Assembly: GCA_004557245.1 (NCBI GenBank)
Contig: SFEL01000030.1
Coordinates: forward strand, 1 to 10,385
DNA from: Clostridiales bacterium
GTDB taxonomy: Bacteria > Bacillota > Clostridia > Christensenellales > CAG-138
Length of the DNA: 10,385 nt
Reading direction: 5' to 3'
Positions 6,249 to 10,385 of this stretch are shown here, in pieces; the stretch's first letter is position 1; the number at the start of each line of letters is the position of its first letter. The notes below the pieces were generated by a model, which did no database searches, had not been told where the DNA came from, and was given only the letters and a program-made list of their open reading frames with translations. A program made the position numbers and the translations under genes.

Positions 6249-6474
6249 ATGACCCTAGGCTAAACCTAGGGTCATGCATGGGTACTCATATGCGTACCCC
6301 ATGCAGGCAAGGGCGTGCTTTCAACCCGCACCCTTGTGGATACCGCGTCGATCTATGCCCGACATAGGACGAAGAGCTTTAGCTCATTTCTGAGCGAAAG
6401 CAAAGGGGTGTCGTTCTGAGATACACCCTTTGCACATCTTCCCGGTACTGTGGCGGCCGAAATTTAGGCCGCCA
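6249..6474. repeat. Cluster of seven consecutive hairpins
   Basis: In 226 bases there are seven successive inverted repeats. They are: ATGACCCTAGG/CCTAGGGTCAT (6249-6275, perfect 11 bp, 5-base loop); GCATGGGTAC/GTACCCCATGC (6276-6304, one bulge); CAAGG..GTGC/GCAC..CCTTG (6308-6336); CTATG/CATAG (6353-6367); GAGC/GCTC (6374-6385); GCAAAGG..GTGT/ACACCCTTTGC (6400-6433, one bulge); and TGGCGGCC/GGCCGCCA (6451-6474, perfect 8 bp). They differ from one another in sequence. No coding frame explains them. They could be a folded RNA, a single-strand or transfer origin, or protein-binding cruciforms. Confidence 0.7.
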
Positions 6475-7347
6475 TCTCTGCCAGAGAAAGCCATACCCAG
6501 TAAAGGGGTCGAGGAGAAGGCCTCCAGCAATACGACCGCCCGCCTACGCCAGCGCCTCCGCGCCTCGTGTGCGTCCGCTGCAGAAGGCGCTGCGCTTGGG
6601 CTGGTCTGCGATCCTCGACGCCTTGTCAATACGCTGCCGCCCGGCGCAGCCCCTTTCCTTGCAGCTTCCGCACGCGGTCTGCTCCGGCCCTCGCTCCGGC
6701 GCGCTAGTGCTGCGTCCTGTCCTGCTCTGCGATCCTCCAGACGGGCGCAGTGCATTGTCTCTGCCTCTGCCGTCCCGCACGGCTGCGCCACCTGCCGTTC
6801 GCGCCTCGCGGCCAATACGCCGGGCGCGGATCAGCGGCCCGCCCCGATACTCTGCCGGTCTGCATACCCAGATACGCGCGCCCCTGCTCCGTCTGCCCGG
6901 CTCCTTATCTCGCGGTCTGCTCCCGGCGCGTGCTTCGCCCTGCTGCGTGTGGTCATCAAACGGGCACACGCCGACAGCCTCCAGCGCGCACGACGGCCGC
7001 CCGCCTCGGCCCTGCGGCCTGCTCTGCGTTCAGTACAGGTCAGGGATACTCCGCTGAAGCTGCGCGCCCTGCGAGGGCTTGCCGCGTCCTGTGCGCCTTC
7101 GCTTCGCCAGTCGCCCTGGTCGAATGGTGGATCAATCTTTCATCGCTTCTTCCTGGCTCTACCGCTTGTTTCTTGCGCCGTAGCCTGGTGGGGAAGCACA
7201 GAAACGCCGTTCCAGTCAAGGGTCAAGACGAGCGGCAGAGCCGCCCTTGACAGGCCCAGCGCCCCTGTGCAGACGAGCAAACAAGGCGGGTGCCGCCCCC
7301 GCCCTGCGGGGATTCTCCCGCCGCTGCTCATTCTGGAGGTGCTTGCT
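6475..7347. other. Long GC-rich region with no credible protein gene
   Basis: About 870 bases of GC-rich DNA between the hairpin cluster and the SLOG gene. Long open frames exist on both strands, but their translations are dominated by Arg, Ala, Ser, Pro and Cys, have no ribosome sites and match no family I know; GC-rich DNA gives such frames by chance. Structure is visible: CAGCGCCT (6549-6556) pairs with AGGCGCTG (6584-6591); GGCCGC/GCGGCC lies near 6994-7020; and TCAAGG..GCGGC/GCCGC..CCTTGA lies at about 7218-7252. TCTGCGATCCTC occurs twice (about 6606 and 6728), and GCGGTCTGCTCC also occurs twice. It may be a long structured RNA, leader DNA for the SLOG gene, or a decayed gene. Confidence 0.5.
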
Positions 7348-7704
7348 GTGTTCCGTCTCATCGTTGCCGGTTCCCGTTCGTTCTCGGATTATGCCCGGCT
7401 TGCCGCCGATCTGGACAGGCTGCTGTCTCGCCGTCTGCCTGCCGTGGAGATCATCTGCGGCGGCTGCGCCTCCGGCGCTGATGCTCTAGCTGTGCGCTAT
7501 GCGCATGAGCGTGGGCTTGCATTGCGCGTCTTCCCGGCGCAGTGGCGGCTGTATGGTGCTGCCGCTGGCCCGTTCCGCAATGCGGCTATGGCTGCGCATG
7601 GCGATGCCCTGGTTGCATATTGGGACGGCTGCTCCGCTGGCACTGCGTCCATGGTGCGCTGTGCGGCTGCGCATGGTCTGCGCGTTGTCCTGCGCCGCTT
7701 CTGA
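7348..7704 (+). CDS. DUF2493 / SLOG-family (YspA, cpYpsA-related) protein
   Basis: A 118-residue protein. It opens with a Rossmann-like strand FRLIVAGSRSFSDY, followed by VEIICGGCASGADALAVRYA, the glycine-rich nucleotide-binding signature of the SLOG superfamily. FPAQW, AAGPFRNAAMAA and LVAYWDG, then GTASMVRCAAAHG, complete the DUF2493 pattern. Members bind or process nucleotide-derived ligands; the ligand for this branch is not established. The start is GTG with GGAGGT seven bases before it. The frame stays open far upstream, but that extension has no family similarity. Single gene, followed by a strong terminator. GC content is higher than in the replication genes and resembles the upstream GC-rich block. 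Confidence 0.85.
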   Translation: MFRLIVAGSRSFSDYARLAADLDRLLSRRLPAVEIICGGCASGADALAVRYAHERGLALRVFPAQWRLYGAAAGPFRNAAMAAHGDALVAYWDGCSAGTASMVRCAAAHGLRVVLRRF

Positions 7705-7722
7705 GCCGTTCACGTATAAAGA

Positions 7723-7762
7723 GACCGCCACAGCAGCGCATCTGCTCGGCGGTCTTGTTCTT
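7723..7762 (+). terminator. Intrinsic terminator after the SLOG gene
   Basis: GACCGCC (7723-7729) pairs with GGCGGTC (7748-7754), with an inner AGCAG/CTGCT stem, and is followed by TTGTTCTT. It lies 19 bases after the SLOG stop codon. Confidence 0.8.
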
Positions 7763-7826
7763 ATGATCCGATCCACTCAGGAGCGAAGACGCCCGCAAAG
7801 GGTCGGCATTGAATACCAGCCCTTTA

Positions 7827-7849
7827 GCCCTTGATTCAAACAAGGGCTA
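7827..7849. repeat. Small inverted repeat at the end of the RHH gene
   Basis: AGCCCTTG (7827-7834) and CAAGGGCT (7842-7849) form an 8-bp hairpin with a 7-base loop that overlaps the minus-strand stop codon. It has no T-run in either direction, so it may be a weak terminator or an mRNA 3' stabiliser. Confidence 0.45.
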
Positions 7850-8074
7850 TTCCTCCAGCGGATCAGCCGAGGGGGCCTGCTTCCATTCATCCTCTGTGAG
7901 GCCCATATCCGCCCGCAGGAGCGCGTTGACAAGCCCGTTGACCGATTGCCCCTTGTCGGAGGCGTGCGCCTCTACGGCCTGTTTACGGCCTTTGGGGATG
8001 GTGATTGCAAGACGGTCATAGGCTTTTTCATTGTAGCGCTGTTTCACCGCACTGGAAGTCTTTGTTTTTGCCAT
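7847..8074 (-). CDS. Arc/CopG-type ribbon-helix-helix DNA-binding protein
   Basis: A 75-residue protein. The beta strand YDRLAITIPKG is followed by a first helix RKQAVEAHASDKG and a second helix SVNGLVNALLRADMG, the ribbon-helix-helix order (about 18-58). The basic N-terminus and acidic C-terminal tail are common in mobile-element members. AAGGAGG lies eight bases before the ATG. Its upstream region carries three 16-bp palindromes typical of RHH operators, so it very probably represses its own promoter and perhaps the divergent operon starting at 8333. There is no toxin-like partner next to it, so an antitoxin role is unsupported. A plasmid-partition role (ParG/omega-like) is possible, but no ParA is present. 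Confidence 0.85.
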   Translation of the reverse strand: MAKTKTSSAVKQRYNEKAYDRLAITIPKGRKQAVEAHASDKGQSVNGLVNALLRADMGLTEDEWKQAPSADPLEE

Positions 8075-8114
8075 TGTTAATACCTCCTTTTTATTTGATT
8101 ATATCATAGAATAG

Positions 8115-8130
8115 ATACTAACGCCAGTAT
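8115..8130. promoter_or_regulatory. RHH operator site 1
   Basis: ATACTAACGCCAGTAT is an imperfect palindrome with half sites ATACT/AGTAT. It lies about 40 bases upstream of the RHH start codon and overlaps its promoter region, where minus-strand TTGACA (8135-8130) and TATAAT (about 8099-8104) occur but with non-ideal spacing. Confidence 0.75.
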
Positions 8131-8142
8131 GTCAATGTGCAT

Positions 8143-8158
8143 ATACTAGCGTTAGTAT
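8143..8158. promoter_or_regulatory. RHH operator site 2
   Basis: ATACTAGCGTTAGTAT is the exact reverse complement of site 3 and is centred 28 bp from site 1. The shared ATACTA/TAGTAT half sites and the position between divergent genes support one recogniser for all three. Confidence 0.75.
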
Positions 8159-8181
8159 GTTTGTGCTAATTAACTATATAC

Positions 8182-8197
8182 ATACTAACGCTAGTAT
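8182..8197. promoter_or_regulatory. RHH operator site 3
   Basis: ATACTAACGCTAGTAT is centred 39 bp from site 2. It abuts a plus-strand -10 candidate TATACT (8200-8205), so binding here would also affect the operon beginning at 8333. No clear plus-strand -35 is visible, so that promoter may need activation. Confidence 0.7.
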
Positions 8198-8332
8198 GAT
8201 ATACTATAGTCAGATCAAGGGAACAGCGCCCCGGTGCTATCAGTGAGACGGCAGCCGCTCCGAACGTCAGCACAGGGCCAAGGGCACGAGCCGAGGCGCT
8301 TCCTCTTGAACCAATAGAAAGGAGATCACACC

Positions 8333-8602
8333 ATGAGCACCAACGAAATCAAGGCCAAAGCCGCCGAACTGAAAGAGCTGAAGGCTATGCAGGAAGAGCT
8401 TGCTGCCGAGATCACCGCCATTGAAGAGGAGATCAAAGCCGCGATGGGCGATCAGGAGCAGATCACCGCTGGCCCCTTCAAGATCACCTGGAGGCCCGTC
8501 ACCAGCAGCCGCCTCGACAGCGCCGCGCTCAAGAAGGCGCTGCCGGATATCGCGGCCCGCTTCACCAAGACCATCACGACCCGCCGCTTTACCGTGGCAT
8601 AA
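8333..8602 (+). CDS. Small coiled-coil protein resembling a YqaJ-recombinase C-terminus
   Basis: An 89-residue protein. Residues about 3-42 are strongly helical and heptad-like (EIKAKAAELKELKAMQEELA, then IEEEIKAAMGD). The rest (GPFKITWRPVTSSRLDSAAL, then LPDIAARFTKTITTRRFTVA) resembles the C-terminal segment of phage YqaJ-type exonucleases, but the nuclease domain itself is absent. Free-standing proteins of this kind occur in Clostridia mobile elements; I know no demonstrated function. GAAAGGAG lies eight bases before the ATG. It heads the right-hand operon, after a leader of about 125 bases downstream of the RHH operators. Confidence 0.7.
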   Translation: MSTNEIKAKAAELKELKAMQEELAAEITAIEEEIKAAMGDQEQITAGPFKITWRPVTSSRLDSAALKKALPDIAARFTKTITTRRFTVA

Positions 8603-8608
8603 AAAAGA

Positions 8609-8626
8609 GCCGCTTTCCCGAGCGGC
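8609..8626 (-). terminator. Short hairpin, terminator-like on the minus strand
   Basis: GCCGCT (8609-8614) pairs with AGCGGC (8621-8626). Read on the minus strand it is followed by TCTTTTTT, a good terminator tail. On the plus strand an A-run precedes it and no T-run follows. It may insulate against antisense transcription. Confidence 0.5.
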
Positions 8627-8655
8627 CCACAGTCTCCCCTGACCCGCCAAGACCC

Positions 8656-8695
8656 GGAGCGACTGCCTCAAGTATAGCACATGGGGCAGTCCTCC
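8656..8695 (+). repeat. Inverted repeat just upstream of the ardC-like gene
   Basis: GACTGCC (8661-8667) pairs with GGCAGTC (8685-8691), with flanking GGAG/CTCC. It ends a few bases before the ribosome site AGAGGAGG and could modulate translation of the next gene. Confidence 0.4.
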
Positions 8696-8713
8696 GCAAG
8701 AGGAGGAACACCC

Positions 8714-9547
8714 ATGAAGGATATTTACCAGGCCATCACCGACCGCATTACCGCCCAGCTTGAGCAGGGCGTCATCCCGTGGCGCAAACCGTGGATCGTC
8801 TCCGGCAAGGCATGCGCCATCAGCCGCAGCACCGGCAAGCCGTATTCCCTGCTGAACCAGTTGATCCTCGGCAAGCCCGGTGAATACGTCACCTTCGCCC
8901 AGATCAAGCAGGAGGGCGGCAGGATCAAGCGAGGAGCAAAGGCGCAGTTCATCGTGTTCTGGAAGTGGATCGAGCAAGAGGACAAGGACAACCCCGGCGA
9001 GATCAAGAAGATTCCCTTCCTTCGCTACTTCAACGTGTTCCACCTCGACGACTGCGAAGGCCTCCAGCCCAAGCACAAGACCGCAGCGGCCCAGCCCCTT
9101 GAACCCGACGCCGCCGCTGACGCGATCATTGCTGACTACCTGACCCGATCCGGCGTAAAGCTGGAGCACCTGCCCGGCGACCGTGCTTTCTACAGGCCCA
9201 GCACAGATACCGTAGTGCTCCCGGAGATGGAGCAGTTCGCTGAGCTGGCCGAGTATTACAGCACCGCCTTCCACGAGCTGACCCACAGCACCGGCCACGC
9301 CTCCCGCCTGAACCGGCTCACAGCAACCGCTCACTTCGGAAACGAGGAGTACAGCAAGGAAGAGTTGATTGCGGAGATCGGCGCCGCCGCCCTGGTCAAT
9401 CACGCCGGGCTGGAGACCTCCAGCAGCTTCCGCAACTCCGCTGCCTACGTCCAGTCCTGGCTCAAAGCCTTGCAGAATGACAAGCGCCTGATTGTTAGCG
9501 CAGCAGGGCAAGCCGAGAAGGCATGCAGCCTGATCCTGAACAACTGA
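8714..9547 (+). CDS. ArdC-like antirestriction protein (ssDNA-binding domain plus zincin metallopeptidase)
   Basis: A 277-residue two-domain protein. The N-terminal about 1-120 (IYQAITDRITAQLEQGVIPW, then FWKWIEQED and FLRYFNVFHLDD) is the ArdC ssDNA-binding domain. The C-terminal half is the polyvalent metallopeptidase domain, with HELTH (zinc site HExxH) at about 189-193 and a downstream EELIAEIGAAAL helix giving the third-ligand glutamate. ArdC of plasmid pSa protects incoming single-stranded DNA against restriction, so this gene suggests entry as ssDNA or at least anti-host defence. I chose the ATG at 8714 because AGAGGAGG lies directly upstream; an in-frame ATG at 8681 lies inside the hairpin and lacks a ribosome site. 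It is in the same operon as its neighbours. Confidence 0.9.
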   Translation: MKDIYQAITDRITAQLEQGVIPWRKPWIVSGKACAISRSTGKPYSLLNQLILGKPGEYVTFAQIKQEGGRIKRGAKAQFIVFWKWIEQEDKDNPGEIKKIPFLRYFNVFHLDDCEGLQPKHKTAAAQPLEPDAAADAIIADYLTRSGVKLEHLPGDRAFYRPSTDTVVLPEMEQFAELAEYYSTAFHELTHSTGHASRLNRLTATAHFGNEEYSKEELIAEIGAAALVNHAGLETSSSFRNSAAYVQSWLKALQNDKRLIVSAAGQAEKACSLILNN

Positions 9548-9557
9548 CACCGGCACA

Positions 9558-9584
9558 GGGGAGCGCCCGCAGCAGGGCCTCCCC
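9558..9584 (+). repeat. Intercistronic hairpin
   Basis: GGGGAG plus GCCC pairs with GGGC plus CTCCCC around the loop GCAGCA, with a single bulged C. There is no T-run. It sits between the ardC-like gene and the next gene and may be an mRNA stability or attenuation element. Confidence 0.5.
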
Positions 9585-9611
9585 CTCACCAGAGAAAGGA
9601 GATATACAGCC

Positions 9612-9974
9612 ATGACCCTGAACGAGATCACCATGCAGACCGAAGAACCCTTGCACACCGTGCGTCAGTGCTATGAGTGGGCGAGTTTGATGGCGTCAGA
9701 CCTGTTAAACGAATACTTCAGCGTCGACAACAGTGTCGACATCAGCGACCAGAAGGAGTGGTGGAAGTTGGCGCACGGCTTCAAGAACGCCGAGACCCGC
9801 AGCGAGATCATCCTCGACGCATTGTCCCGCATGCGTGATGCACTGACCGAAGTCGAAGCAGTCATGGAACAGATCAGGAGGGAGACGCCGCCTCCCATGA
9901 TCGACCCGATCACCGGCGGCATAACCCGCTCCAAGGCATCAACAATGTCAGACAAGATAAGGGACGCAGATTGA
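9612..9974 (+). CDS. Hypothetical protein, mostly helical
   Basis: A 120-residue protein that I do not recognise. It has a clear ribosome site (AAAGGAGATATACAGCCATG) and follows the ardC-like gene by 64 bases, so it is probably co-transcribed. The sequence is acidic and predicted helical (HTVRQCYEWASLMASDLLNE, then WWKLAHGFKNAETRSEIILD and LTEVEAVMEQIRRE). A short Pro/Gly break (PPPMIDPITGG) and a basic tail follow. No transmembrane segment, cysteine cluster or catalytic motif is visible. Its last codons lie about 30 bases before the hairpin array next to attP. Confidence 0.7.
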   Translation: MTLNEITMQTEEPLHTVRQCYEWASLMASDLLNEYFSVDNSVDISDQKEWWKLAHGFKNAETRSEIILDALSRMRDALTEVEAVMEQIRRETPPPMIDPITGGITRSKASTMSDKIRDAD

Positions 9975-10005
9975 ACGCCGCCCCAGCCATTCGAATAGCA
10001 GATAT

Positions 10006-10043
10006 CGAGTTCAACCCGCTCAATTCTGAGCAGGTTGAACTCG
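10006..10043. repeat. Hairpin A near attP
   Basis: CGAGTTCAACC (10006-10016) pairs perfectly with GGTTGAACTCG (10033-10043). Inside it GCTCA/TGAGC adds five more pairs across a C/A mismatch, closing on the loop ATTC. No T-run follows. Confidence 0.8.
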
Positions 10044-10083
10044 AACAATTTTGTCCGGGTTCAGTTTCGAACAAAATTGTTCG
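10042..10083. repeat. Hairpin B near attP
   Basis: CGAACAATTTTGT (10042-10054) pairs perfectly with ACAAAATTGTTCG (10071-10083), 13 bp around a 16-base spacer. Its first bases overlap the end of hairpin A. Each arm is itself nearly palindromic, so the sites could equally bind a dimeric protein. Confidence 0.8.
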
Positions 10084-10098
10084 GTTCTCGTTTAGACC

Positions 10099-10132
10099 TC
10101 CTAACGGCGGACAAAAAAGTCTGTCGTTAGGA
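10099..10132. repeat. Hairpin C near attP
   Basis: TCCTAACGGCGGAC (10099-10112) pairs with GTCTGTCGTTAGGA (10119-10132), 14 bp with two G-T pairs, around a loop of six A. It contains CCTAAC, reminiscent of the origin iteron core, though this may be chance. There is no T-run on either strand. Confidence 0.75.
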
Positions 10133-10138
10133 AGTTTC

Positions 10139-10161
10139 CACCCTTTAGTTTACCCTTTACA
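10139..10161 (+). promoter_or_regulatory. Integrase arm-type sites, right of attP core
   Basis: ACCCTTTAGTTTACCCTTTA (from 10140) matches 96-115 with one mismatch. In the circle it lies about 125 bp before the tRNA-derived core, while the left pair lies about 70 bp after it. This gives attP the usual arm-core-arm arrangement. Confidence 0.65.
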
Positions 10162-10286
10162 CATTACGAAACGATGTGATATGCCGGAATAGAAAGGAAA
10201 ATGAGAATCAAAAGAATTCAGCTATTGCTATGTTTTTCAGGAGCAGTTGAGACAGCAAAAGACACCGCAGGAAATGCCCCGGCAAA

Positions 10287-10385
10287 TTCGAATCTCGCCA
10301 CTCCGACCAGCAGAATAAGGCCCGTTTTCTTAGGAATAGCTAGGAAAACGGGCCTTTTCTTTTTGTCTTTGTGCGGCATTTACCC
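10287..10385. repeat. Right copy of 99-bp terminal repeat
   Basis: Identical to bases 1-99: tRNA 3' end, terminator hairpin and the first bases of the left arm site. It is preceded by element DNA (10162-10286) in which I see no gene or strong signal. Confidence 0.85.

Noticed and set aside
6544..6969. Minus-strand open frame of 141 codons in the GC-rich block
   Set aside because: Composition (Arg, Gly, Ala, Ser) is typical of a chance frame in GC-rich DNA; no start signal and no domain.
6430..7347. Very long plus-strand open frame joined to the SLOG gene (424 codons in all)
   Set aside because: The first about 306 codons give an Arg/Ala/Ser/Pro-rich translation with no family features and no ribosome site. 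SLOG similarity begins exactly at the GTG at 7348, which has a good GGAGG.
7847..8074. Antitoxin of a toxin-antitoxin pair
   Set aside because: RHH fold fits many antitoxins, but no small toxin-like gene adjoins it on the same strand.
8115..8197. CRISPR-like repeats
   Set aside because: Only three 16-bp palindromes with unequal short spacing between divergent genes and no cas genes; operators explain them better.
9971..10192. Possible 73-codon gene after the last CDS, with TTG start overlapping the previous stop
   Set aside because: It runs straight through the three perfect hairpins and the arm sites, lacks a ribosome site and shows no recognisable protein pattern.
10250..10309. Intact tRNA gene at the right end
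   Set aside because: Only the T-loop to CCA portion is present; upstream bases do not form the T-stem, anticodon or D arms.

Overview
The window appears to be one complete circle of a small integrative element from a Gram-positive gut-type bacterium, most likely class Clostridia. That host guess rests on strong GGAGG ribosome sites, TTGACA/TATAAT promoters, moderately high GC and protein families typical of Clostridia mobile elements. The first 99 bases are repeated exactly as the last 99. The repeat opens with the 3' end of a tRNA gene (T-loop to CCA; acceptor strand and A73 suggest tRNA-Pro) and runs into element DNA, so the unit is best read as a circle of about 10,286 bp whose joined ends form attP.

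Layout. (1) 1-122: attP core, a terminator hairpin and paired integrase arm sites. (2) 123-1848, minus strand: an XRE repressor overlapping a tyrosine integrase. (3) From a divergent promoter, plus strand: an excisionase/AlpA-type HTH protein (2011-2202), a primase-polymerase/VapE-type helicase (2210-4189), an iteron-bearing AT-rich probable origin (4190-4541), a sigma-70-like factor (4542-5273) and a small four-cysteine protein (5293-5559). (4) 5556-7347: about 1.8 kb without a credible protein gene. It holds three short promoter-hairpin units that look like small RNAs, a run of seven hairpins (6249-6474) and about 870 bases of GC-rich sequence of unknown role. (5) 7348-7704: a SLOG-fold DUF2493 protein. 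(6) 7847-8074, minus: an Arc-type ribbon-helix-helix protein with three 16-bp palindromic operators. (7) 8333-9974, plus: a small YqaJ-C-terminus-like protein, an ArdC-type antirestriction protein and an unknown protein. (8) 9975-10286: three long hairpins and the second set of arm sites beside attP.

Together this is an integrate/excise/replicate element in the style of phage satellites or mobilizable islands. XRE and Xis-like proteins would control the lysogeny-like switch, PriPol-VapE plus iterons would replicate the circle, and ArdC would protect incoming DNA. No relaxase, coupling protein, terminase or capsid gene is visible, so transfer would need a helper.

The most unusual content is the pair of hairpin RNAs at 5591-5657 (+) and 6145-6206 (-). 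They share a 21-nt loop core while their stems differ by compensatory base changes, and each begins directly after a near-consensus promoter. I do not recognise them as a known RNA family.
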